Position numbers and translations under genes: made by a program. The notes below the pieces were generated by a model. That model saw nothing but the letters and a program-made list of their open reading frames with translations. It searched no databases and had not been told where the DNA came from. Below, piece after piece: positions 37,296 to 44,575 of a DNA stretch of 64,000 nt (positions within the stretch are counted from its first letter, which is position 1; every line of letters begins with the position of its first letter). Source of the DNA: Halieaceae bacterium (GTDB lineage Bacteria; Pseudomonadota; Gammaproteobacteria; Pseudomonadales; Halieaceae); NCBI GenBank assembly GCA_902613175.1, contig CACMGJ010000004.1, positions 1 to 64,000 on the forward strand, read 5' to 3'.

Positions 37296-38493
37296 ATTTT
37301 TACTGAATGGCCCGAGAGCGAGAGCGCTCGGGCTCTGCACTTTTTTTCTTTGGCTGTCTCAGTCACTAACGGCAGACGAACATCACCATTCATTTGAGCT
37401 CGCCACTATGTGCCCCGCCGGTTTCAAACTTATCGAGGAGCGTCGTTGCGAGTTAAATAGCTTGTACGATAATTATCGTTCTCCACACGATAGTGGTGTG
37501 GGCGGTCCTCGAGCAGGCCTACCCAAGATTCGCGATGGTTTCTCACCACAGGTCATTGATCTCGGCCGTTATCTCTTCTTCGACCCCCTGCTTTCGGCAG
37601 ATAACAGCATTGCCTGCTCGAGCTGCCATGACCCCGATTATGGCTTCGCAGACGGACTTGGACGGGCGAGGGGAATTAACAAGGCCGTGCTCGACCGCTC
37701 TGCGCCCAGTTTGTGGAACATTGGCTTTTTCGACACGCTACTTTGGGATGGCAGTAAATCCTCGCTTGAAGAGCAATTGATTGGTCCTCTCTATGCTGAC
37801 AATGAAATGGGGAATCGCCCCGACCAGCTGATTACTGACCTGCGATCTAATGCAATCTACCGAGACCTATTCACGGTCGCTTTTGGGCCAGGCGAGATAC
37901 AACTCGATCAGGTGTACACGGCCATAACCGCATTTGAATCGTCGCTCCTCTCGCTCAACAGCCGATACGATTTTTACGCGCACGGCCTTCAAGCCGCGCT
38001 ATCACCCAGTGAACTCGAGGGACTCAACGTGTTTCGGTCATTCGTTTCTCGCTGTGGTGAATGCCATACACCACCCCTGTTTAGTAATCAGGAGATTGCC
38101 ATCATCGGCGTGCCTGAACCTGAGGGGCGGCCCTTTGATCCGGGTGCTGGAGCAACCTCTGGCATCCCCAATCAGCGCGGAGGGTTTAGGGTTCCGAGCT
38201 TACGCAACATTGCAAAAACGGCACCCTATATGCATCAAGGCAATTTCGAGTCACTCAGGGATACCGTTGCGTTTTATAACGGTGGGCGAGGCCATGGAGT
38301 CCCTGAAGACGAGAATTTACTGATTCACTGGCACATTTGGGACCCTGACTTACGCGAGGAAGAACTCGACAGACTCGTCGATTTCCTCCACGCTCTGACG
38401 GATGAAGGCTTTATGCCCGAAATACCTAAGCGCCTGCCCTCTGGGTTACCTCCGGGCCGCGCAATGAACAGGAATAACCTGACATCGAGGTAA
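37258..38493 (+). CDS. MauG/CcpA-like di-haem cytochrome c peroxidase family protein
   Basis: Periplasmic di-haem enzyme of the cytochrome c peroxidase/MauG superfamily. Haem motifs are CSSCH (120-124) and CGECH (266-270). Family context motifs include LGRYLFFDPLLSADNSIACS, DRSAPSLWNIGF, LRNIAKTAPYMHQGNF (distal Met/His region) and VDFLHALTDEGF. The mature region is preceded by a signal peptide (LGLCTFFLWLSQSLTA). Start is uncertain: 37258, 37261 and 37273 are all in frame and upstream of the signal peptide, inside the previous gene. The next in-frame ATG (37408) would remove the export signal. A hairpin at 37310-37333 lies within its first codons. Confidence 0.85.
   Translation: MMSVFMWHSCLSKFLLNGPRARALGLCTFFLWLSQSLTADEHHHSFELATMCPAGFKLIEERRCELNSLYDNYRSPHDSGVGGPRAGLPKIRDGFSPQVIDLGRYLFFDPLLSADNSIACSSCHDPDYGFADGLGRARGINKAVLDRSAPSLWNIGFFDTLLWDGSKSSLEEQLIGPLYADNEMGNRPDQLITDLRSNAIYRDLFTVAFGPGEIQLDQVYTAITAFESSLLSLNSRYDFYAHGLQAALSPSELEGLNVFRSFVSRCGECHTPPLFSNQEIAIIGVPEPEGRPFDPGAGATSGIPNQRGGFRVPSLRNIAKTAPYMHQGNFESLRDTVAFYNGGRGHGVPEDENLLIHWHIWDPDLREEELDRLVDFLHALTDEGFMPEIPKRLPSGLPPGRAMNRNNLTSR
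37310..37347 (+). terminator. Hairpin with T-run between cytochrome c and peroxidase genes
   Basis: GCCCGAG (37310-37316) pairs with CTCGGGC (37327-37333). Inside, one A/G mismatch is followed by two G-C pairs closed by a GAGA (GNRA) tetraloop. A seven-T run begins 7 nt after the stem (37341-37347), so this is an imperfect intrinsic terminator. It starts 15 nt after the cytochrome stop, yet lies inside the coding start of the next gene. It may attenuate or stabilise the first cistron's mRNA. Confidence 0.45.
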
Positions 38494-38498
38494 GAATA

Positions 38499-39944
38499 AT
38501 GATTAGAAAAACCATTTTTAGGGGGCTGTGGCTTTGCTGCTTCGCTTTTAGCAGTCTGGCGATCGGTGCGGTTCATGAAGTGAAAGACGGCCAATCTATC
38601 CAGGCGGCCGTGGCCAAGGCAAAGGCCGGTGACACAATCAAAGTTTTCCCCGGCACTTACCACGAGACTATCTATGTCGATAAAGATGACATCTCACTCA
38701 TCGGCATTGTGGAAAATGGCCAATGGCCTAACCTCGATGGTGAAAAAATATTGAACGACGCCATTTTGTATTCAGGGAATGGTTTCAGTGTCGAGTGGTT
38801 CAAGATCACGAAGTACAAGGGCAATGCCATCATGGGGCAGTCGGGGAATAACTTCTCGATCCGCAACAACTGGGTCATTGATACTGGTCTGTATGGCATC
38901 TTTCCAGAATTCGGTCACAACGGGCTCATCGAAAACAATATTCTGAGCGGGATCGAGGATGCTGCCATCTACGTCGGCATGTCTGATTACATCGACGTTC
39001 GAAATAATCAGGTATTCGATAACGTTGCGGGCATCGAAGTAGAAAACAGCCGGCACGTATTGGTCGAAGGCAACGTGGCACGAAACAACACTGGTGGTAT
39101 CTTGGTATTTATTACGCCGGGGCTGCCCATCAAGTCGTCTTACGACGCCATTGTTCGACGTAACTTCATCACCAATAACAATACACCCAACTTCGCCATC
39201 CCCGGTTCGCTGGTGGCAGGTATCCCATCGGGAACGGGCATTTTGGTGATGTCTGGCGATAAAGTCGTTATCGAAGACAACATCATCACTGGCAATAACA
39301 CAGGCGGGATTATCATAACGAGCGGCGACTTTGTGACAGAAGTGGCCAGCGACAAGGATTCAGACCCCCACTCCGATCAGGTCAAAATACGCAACAACAT
39401 CATGTTTGATAACGGGAATGACCCTGATGGTGAAATGAAACTACTGATGCTGAGCAAGTTCAGCACCAAAGGCCCTGACATCCTGGCCTATCAAAGTGCC
39501 ACCGAGAAAGAGCGTGGAAGTTGCATCTCCAGGCGCGAGGCCTACCGATCTTACGGGCTTGAGGAATGGGCCGACTGCGATGCGCCGACTGTGCGAGCAG
39601 CCGATGCGGTTGCCTCTGCCTCTGATATTGGTACGACACGACAGCTCACCACAAAAATGCTTGAGGCGCCGGCTGATCCCAGAATCATCACCGCCGATGC
39701 CGGCGGCGCCGAAGTGGTATACAACGGGATTTGTGCGGGCTGCCATGCCTATAACGTGCGACTGATCGGACCACCCGCCCTTGTGATTCAAGCGCAGTAC
39801 GGTGACGACGCACAGGCGATCGCCGACTATGTAGCTGAGCCTGTGCGACGACGGCCCGACTTCCCGAACATGCCGCCTCAAGGGCATATCTCAGAAGAGA
39901 TGAGGTTACTGGTGGCCGAGTACATGCTGGGGCTGGACGGGTGA
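38499..39944 (+). CDS. Secreted right-handed beta-helix protein fused to a C-terminal cytochrome c domain
   Basis: A 481-residue exported protein. The signal peptide ends near AIGA (about 24). Residues about 30-330 form parallel beta-helix (NosD/PbH1-type) coils with many Asn-ladder turns (IRNNWVI, IENNILSG, VRNNQVFDN, VEGNVARNNTGG, IEDNIITGNNTGG). The last 70 residues form a monohaem cytochrome c domain: CAGCH at 412-416 and a distal Met458 in NMPPQG. It starts 5 nt after the peroxidase-like gene and overlaps the next gene by 4 nt. NosD helps load copper in N2O reductase, but no nos genes are nearby. The fusion suggests a redox-linked periplasmic substrate or metal handler. Confidence 0.88.
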   Translation: MIRKTIFRGLWLCCFAFSSLAIGAVHEVKDGQSIQAAVAKAKAGDTIKVFPGTYHETIYVDKDDISLIGIVENGQWPNLDGEKILNDAILYSGNGFSVEWFKITKYKGNAIMGQSGNNFSIRNNWVIDTGLYGIFPEFGHNGLIENNILSGIEDAAIYVGMSDYIDVRNNQVFDNVAGIEVENSRHVLVEGNVARNNTGGILVFITPGLPIKSSYDAIVRRNFITNNNTPNFAIPGSLVAGIPSGTGILVMSGDKVVIEDNIITGNNTGGIIITSGDFVTEVASDKDSDPHSDQVKIRNNIMFDNGNDPDGEMKLLMLSKFSTKGPDILAYQSATEKERGSCISRREAYRSYGLEEWADCDAPTVRAADAVASASDIGTTRQLTTKMLEAPADPRIITADAGGAEVVYNGICAGCHAYNVRLIGPPALVIQAQYGDDAQAIADYVAEPVRRRPDFPNMPPQGHISEEMRLLVAEYMLGLDG

Positions 39945-41140
39945 ATTTAATCGCGGTGCAAGATGAGACACCGCACCGAAAACTCTGCACCGATTGTGGT
40001 GTCAGTCGAACGGATGATCCGGGTCGCTGCGGATACGCCTGCCAATTTATCAATCCCGACTACCCTCAATTAGAACAGAGGATCCATGGCCGTCTCCGTG
40101 GTACCGAGGGCGACATTGAGCCCTTTTTTGGTGTCATCGAGGAGATGCATCAAGCAGCCCTGAAGCCTGCGCGCCAGGGTGCACAGTGGACGGGCATAAC
40201 AACACGCCTTGGAGAAGCACTGTTGGCCTCGGGTGAGGTAACCGCGGTTCTTTGCGTCGGCCCCGACCCAGAAGACAAATGGCGCCCCGTACCCCGACTC
40301 ATTACTGCCACGGAGGACATGGCGACGTGCCGAGGCATGCGGATGGGCTATGCACCGCTTTTGGAACTGTTGGAACCAGCGATTGCAGCTGGTCACAAAC
40401 GGCTCGCGGTCATTGGCATACCCTGCCAGATATATGCGCTTCGAGCCCTTGAATCGGAGCTAGCCCTCGAGCATTTGGTGGTCATTGGTACACCCTGCTC
40501 AGATAACACCACGACGGAGAATTTTCACGAATTCCTCTCGCTGCTCGATGATGATCCCGAGCAGATTAACTACCTAGAATTTATGCCGGACTTTCACGTG
40601 GAACTCCGGTATGAAACCGGCTCAAAGCGACGCATACCGTTCCTGCAACTTCCTATTGCCGACTTACGCGATGACTTCTTCCCCTTAACCTGCCGTACCT
40701 GTGTCGATTACGTGAACACGCTGTCAGACATTACTGTGGGCTACATGGGCGGACGTGGCGAGCAGTGGCTACTCGTCCGAAATCAGCGCGGCAAGGCAGT
40801 GCTGGAGCATATCCAGTCAGAGTTATCCCTGACGTCACCGACATCGTCTGGAAAACGGTACTCGGCCGTCAAAGGCTTCATAGAGAATACGCGCAAAGCC
40901 ACAGGCGGCTTGCCTCTGCGAAAGATGCCACAGTGGCTGCGCCCCATTGCGGGGAAAATCATGCCACTCACCGGCCCGAAAGGTCTTGAATTCGCGAGGA
41001 CCCGACTTGAGATGAAGGCCGCGGAATCGATCCTACATTTGCGACGTGCAGCGCCGAAGCGCTTGCGCACCATGATCCCTGAGCACGTTTGGAAACTTGC
41101 CGAGCCCTACGGCATCACCGCTCAAGAAGACGAACGCTGA
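39941..41140 (+). CDS. Iron-sulphur flavoprotein of the BciB/HCAR (FrhB) family
   Basis: A 399-residue cytoplasmic oxidoreductase. It has the FrhB/FdhB N and C domains in the arrangement of 8-vinyl reductase BciB and 7-hydroxymethyl-chlorophyll reductase: KLCTDCG (Cys16, Cys19) with Cys30/Cys34, GAQWTGI, LAVIGIPCQIYALRALE, VIGTPCSDN, YLEFMPDF, CRTCVDYVNTLSDITVGYMGG. These enzymes use ferredoxin, [4Fe-4S] clusters and FAD to reduce tetrapyrrole substituents. No bacteriochlorophyll genes occur in this window, so the substrate is unknown. The GTG start overlaps the beta-helix/cytochrome gene by 4 nt, which ties it to the periplasmic cytochrome cluster. Confidence 0.82.
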   Translation: MNLIAVQDETPHRKLCTDCGVSRTDDPGRCGYACQFINPDYPQLEQRIHGRLRGTEGDIEPFFGVIEEMHQAALKPARQGAQWTGITTRLGEALLASGEVTAVLCVGPDPEDKWRPVPRLITATEDMATCRGMRMGYAPLLELLEPAIAAGHKRLAVIGIPCQIYALRALESELALEHLVVIGTPCSDNTTTENFHEFLSLLDDDPEQINYLEFMPDFHVELRYETGSKRRIPFLQLPIADLRDDFFPLTCRTCVDYVNTLSDITVGYMGGRGEQWLLVRNQRGKAVLEHIQSELSLTSPTSSGKRYSAVKGFIENTRKATGGLPLRKMPQWLRPIAGKIMPLTGPKGLEFARTRLEMKAAESILHLRRAAPKRLRTMIPEHVWKLAEPYGITAQEDER

Positions 41141-41194
41141 TCCATCCCTCCCAGGACCCTGTAAAAACAGCTCCTACCTCTTAAGGAGTCCATC

Positions 41195-41755
41195 GTGGAA
41201 GGACACACAGTTGCCTACTCTCAGAGCACCATTATCGAACTGATGGTGCCCAGCTACGCCAACTTTGGCGGCAAGGTCCACGGTGGCACACTGATGTCCT
41301 TAATGGACAAAGTAGCTTATGTCTGTGCCAGTAAGCATGCGGGCAACTATTGCGTGACCGTATCGGTGGATAACGTGGAATTCCTCCAGCCTGTCGAGGT
41401 TGGAGAGGTCATCAAGCTCATGGGATCCGTCAACTATGTAGGCCGCAAGTCGCTCGTGGTAGGTATCAAAGTGGTGGCGGAAAACCTGCAGGCAGGAATC
41501 AGTAAGCACACTAATACCTGCTACTTCACCATGGTTGCCAAAAGCGCCGATGGCAATACGGCTGAGGTGCCACCCCTCATTTTAAAATCTCACGATGACG
41601 TGCGCCGGTTCTTAAGTGCATTGCAACGCAAGCGTCTCCGGATGCAGGACAACGAGTTTATGGACAAATACCGGCAAGACTTCGTTTATGATACGGCGTC
41701 GGAGGAGCTGTTACATGACCAGCGCTGCCACGTACTGCTTGACGCAAAAAAATAA
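41195..41755 (+). CDS. Acyl-CoA thioesterase (hotdog fold)
   Basis: Cytosolic acyl-CoA hydrolase, 186 residues. The hotdog domain shows NFGGKVHGGTLMSLMDKVAYVC (central helix with the catalytic Asp), VTVSVDNVEFLQPVEVGE and SVNYVGRKSLVVGIKV. This is the cytosolic acyl-CoA thioesterase (YciA/ACOT7-like) branch. GTG start 41195 has a strong AAGGAG 9 nt upstream. It follows the flavoprotein by 54 nt and precedes an Old Yellow Enzyme by 19 nt. Substrate chain length is unknown. Confidence 0.88.
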   Translation: MEGHTVAYSQSTIIELMVPSYANFGGKVHGGTLMSLMDKVAYVCASKHAGNYCVTVSVDNVEFLQPVEVGEVIKLMGSVNYVGRKSLVVGIKVVAENLQAGISKHTNTCYFTMVAKSADGNTAEVPPLILKSHDDVRRFLSALQRKRLRMQDNEFMDKYRQDFVYDTASEELLHDQRCHVLLDAKK

Positions 41756-41774
41756 ATAAACTCGGAGTAAGCCA

Positions 41775-43058
41775 ATGCTAAACCAGCCCCTGACACTGCC
41801 CTGCGGCGCGGTGGTACCTAATCGTATGTGCAAAGCCGCTATGACGGAGGGTCTAGCGCATCCCGATGGGACCGCATCAGCAGAATTAGAGCGGCTTTAC
41901 GGTATTTGGAGTGATGGCGGCTCCGGCATCCTGCTATCCGGCAATATTCAGTTCGACGGTGATCACCTCGAAAGACCAGGGAATGTGATTGTCGGCAGCG
42001 CACTATCCGCTGATGCGTTCGCGGCACTGCAGAGAATGGCAGCCGCTGGCACACGTAACGGCAATCATTTGTGGGCTCAAATAAGCCATGCCGGCAGGCA
42101 AACGCAAAAAATCGTCAATCCAGCGCCTAAGGCCCCGTCTGCTGTTCGATTGCGTTTGCCGCAGAGTCAGTTTGGAGACCCCGTTGCACTGACCGCGGAA
42201 GAGATCGAATCGGTTGTTGAGCGCTTCGTACGTTGCGCGGTCACCTGCAAAGAAGCGGGCTTTACCGGGGTGCAGTTTCACTCGGCACACGGCTACCTAC
42301 TCTCTCAGTTCTTGAGCCCACTAACGAATCAACGTGAAGATGAGTGGGGAGGCACATTGGAAAAGCGCGCTCGAGCCCTCATTGCGATCGTGACTAAAGC
42401 ACGGGAGGCACTCGGGGCCGACTTTCCCATTTCGGTGAAACTTAATAGCGCAGACTTTCAGAAAGGTGGTTTTGATTTTGATGACTCCTTAACGGTGGCC
42501 AAGTGGCTAGCGGATTCAGGCGTTGATTTACTGGAAATTTCCGGTGGCACCTACGAGCAGCCACGATTGCTGAATCTAGATGGTGTCGAGCCTATCGAAG
42601 AGCAGTCACTTGCCAGAAGCACACTGGCACGAGAGGCCTATTTTGTTGATTTTGCGAAGGCCATGCGTGAAGAGCTCTCCATACCCATCATGGTGACAGG
42701 TGGTCTTCGTCGCAGAGAAGTCATGAATCATGTGTTAGAGACAGGCGGTGCCGATATGATTGGCTTGGGCCGCCCTTTATGTATTGATGCGGACGGTCCG
42801 AACCGATTGCTGAACGGAGAAGACGAGCTCGCTCGCTACGAGGATAATCTCTCCTTACTTCCCGACTGGCTCATGTGGCTGACGAGGTTCAATGCAGTAA
42901 GGACCATAAATTCCTTTGCGACGCAGTTTTGGTTCTACGAGCAGATAGCCAATATCGGCCGAACAGGCGCTACAGACCCGACGCTCACTGTCTTCTCCGC
43001 AACGATGGCGCAGCAAAAAGCCGCTTCAGCCTGGATGACGGCTAGAAGGGGTGGGTAG
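41775..43058 (+). CDS. Old Yellow Enzyme-family NADH:flavin oxidoreductase
   Basis: FMN-dependent TIM-barrel ene-reductase of 427 residues. Signatures are LPCGAVVPNRMCKAAMTEGLA, WAQISHAGRQT, GFTGVQFHSAHGYLLSQFLSP (substrate-binding His and Tyr), NQREDEWGG and MVTGGLRRREVMNHVL with GADMIGLGRPLC for the FMN phosphate. There is no C-terminal iron-sulphur/FAD extension, unlike FadH at 55.3 kb. It is probably co-transcribed with the thioesterase (19 nt, GGAG before the ATG). The physiological enone substrate is unknown. Confidence 0.88.
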   Translation: MLNQPLTLPCGAVVPNRMCKAAMTEGLAHPDGTASAELERLYGIWSDGGSGILLSGNIQFDGDHLERPGNVIVGSALSADAFAALQRMAAAGTRNGNHLWAQISHAGRQTQKIVNPAPKAPSAVRLRLPQSQFGDPVALTAEEIESVVERFVRCAVTCKEAGFTGVQFHSAHGYLLSQFLSPLTNQREDEWGGTLEKRARALIAIVTKAREALGADFPISVKLNSADFQKGGFDFDDSLTVAKWLADSGVDLLEISGGTYEQPRLLNLDGVEPIEEQSLARSTLAREAYFVDFAKAMREELSIPIMVTGGLRRREVMNHVLETGGADMIGLGRPLCIDADGPNRLLNGEDELARYEDNLSLLPDWLMWLTRFNAVRTINSFATQFWFYEQIANIGRTGATDPTLTVFSATMAQQKAASAWMTARRGG

Positions 43059-43171
43059 GGAAGTTCCGTGCAGAGAACAGCTGCCCTTATTAGGGCTGAA
43101 GCGACAGGGTAAACACTTCAGCGCGCAGCTTTGAGCTCAGCCTCTGTGGGCCATGAATCCTCTTCGCCGAC

Positions 43172-43507
43172 CTAAATCAATCGGTCGTTCAGAAAGAAGA
43201 ACCAGGTAACAGCCCGCTCGGTACCGGTAAAGTCGTTACGCCGCTCCGCTCCCGTTGCCGCACAAGAGTAATAGGCGTAGGCCACCTCATAGGCGACCAA
43301 TGTTCCGAAGTCGCCTTTATTGGCTCCTCGAGAAATACGCTGGGGAAATAGGCTTTGAAACTCATCAAATGACATGCCGAGAGTAACTTGCTTTATCTGT
43401 CGCTCGTACACCTCGCGATCAAGGTCAAACTCGTTGACCGCACACGACGACGCGAGGCCCAAGCTGGCGATGACAAATACCAAAAGACGTTTCCCGAACT
43501 GTTTCAT
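43172..43507 (-). CDS. Small predicted lipoprotein, unknown function
   Basis: A 111-residue exported protein. The N-terminus KQFGKRLLVFVIASLGLASS is a signal peptide followed by Cys22; LASSC is a slightly unusual lipobox (Ala at -3). The middle part (QIKQVTLGMSFDEFQSLFP) resembles the short start of BamE/SmpA-type domains, with a YxxxIKxxxxGMxxxxVxxxxG-like pattern. ATG 43507 has AGGTAATA upstream. It is convergent with the Old Yellow Enzyme gene. No known family is certain. Confidence 0.65.
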   Translation of the reverse strand: MKQFGKRLLVFVIASLGLASSCAVNEFDLDREVYERQIKQVTLGMSFDEFQSLFPQRISRGANKGDFGTLVAYEVAYAYYSCAATGAERRNDFTGTERAVTWFFFLNDRLI

Positions 43508-43675
43508 TATTACCTGCTTACAGGTTGCTCAAAAACACTTCGGCGATCGCTATCATTATGTGGCATCGATACGAAAGGGAATTTGGGAGAAAGTGGAACG
43601 CAAGTAAAGTCCGCCCCCCACTTTTTCAGTTTTCGCCGTGGTACACTCGCCGCCCGCAAATCAGTTGCGTTTTTA

Positions 43676-43752
43676 GGGCCCATAGCTCAGTTGGTTAGAG
43701 CAGTCGACTCATAATCGATTGGTCGTAGGTTCAAGTCCTACTGGGCCCACCA
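43676..43752 (+). tRNA. tRNA with CAU anticodon, probably tRNA-Ile2
   Basis: A 77-nt cloverleaf including an encoded 3' CCA. Acceptor stem GGGCCCA/TGGGCCC, D-arm TAGCTCAGTTGGTTAGAGCA, anticodon stem-loop TCGACTCATAATCGA with CAT anticodon, T-arm GTAGGTTCAAGTCCTAC. The G-rich acceptor and the CGACTCATAATCG arm resemble ileX-type tRNA-Ile2, whose C34 is changed to lysidine by TilS, more than elongator tRNA-Met (typically ATCACTCATAATGAT). A TACACT -10-like box lies at 43642-43647. Isolated, between a lipoprotein gene and a secreted unknown. Confidence 0.95.
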
Positions 43753-43912
43753 CTTCACTTCGCTTGTGATGGACCGCATCAGACTATTCCAGCCCTCGTG
43801 AGACGCTCGAGCTGTTGGCTGGTGCATCGTGATGCCCTCACTCTCGGATTTGTGTCAGTATGCCGATCATTAATAGGTATTTAAAACTGATTTGAAGAGA
43901 CATTCCGCAACG

Positions 43913-44536
43913 ATGAACAACACGATTGGCATGAGCACTTCTCGCTGGTTAAAGCGCCACCTAGTATCCATAACAGCGATAGGAATCACATCCTTCATGA
44001 TGATCTTTAACGGCCCAGCCTTGGCATCGGAATCCGACAACATCGAGAGCGTGATGAGCACGGAGGAACGCCTGAAATCGGGCGTGGACACGCTCACCGC
44101 CGAGCAACGGCAGTTCCTTAATAACTGGTTAAAGGAGAACTACGGCCGCCACACTGAAAGTGCTGTCGCCAGAACTACAGCGGATAAGCCGAGTGAATCG
44201 ACAGAACAGCCAGCGAAATTGAAGGCAACGCCCGAGGCCATCGAGGCCGAGGTCGATCGTCGCGTGGCCGCGAAGCTTGCAGATGAACGCGAAAGTGAAA
44301 AAGCAAAACAGTCTGATTCGGTCTTTGAGGCAAGGTTGACTGGCGACTTTACGGGGTGGACCGGCAAAACCATTTTCAAGCTCGACAACGGGCAGGTTTG
44401 GCGACAGCGATCCTCAGCGAATTATCGCCACCGTGGTAGCGATAGGCGCGTCACATTCAAAAAGAACTGGATGGGTGGCTGGGAGATGACTGTGGTGTCA
44501 AGCCGCAAAACTGTTCTTGTCAGAAAGGTTCAATAG
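43913..44536 (+). CDS. Secreted protein of unknown function with C-terminal beta domain
   Basis: From ATG 43913 it is 207 residues. A basic N-terminus and hydrophobic segment (SITAIGITSFMMIF) end in GPALASE, a signal peptidase site. A low-complexity, Lys/Glu/Ala-rich helical middle (EAIEAEVDRRVAAKLADERE) follows. The C-terminal about 70 residues form a compact beta-rich module with DFTGWTGKTIFKLDNGQVWRQ and WMGGWEMTVV. Similar 'GW..GT.F.LDNGQVW' modules occur in uncharacterised marine gammaproteobacterial proteins, from memory. ATG 43931 is an alternative start. Convergent with the TPR-oxygenase gene. Confidence 0.7.
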   Translation: MNNTIGMSTSRWLKRHLVSITAIGITSFMMIFNGPALASESDNIESVMSTEERLKSGVDTLTAEQRQFLNNWLKENYGRHTESAVARTTADKPSESTEQPAKLKATPEAIEAEVDRRVAAKLADERESEKAKQSDSVFEARLTGDFTGWTGKTIFKLDNGQVWRQRSSANYRHRGSDRRVTFKKNWMGGWEMTVVSSRKTVLVRKVQ

Positions 44537-44575
44537 TCGAACACCCACAGCGGCGCCCAGTGAAACAGGCAGCCC

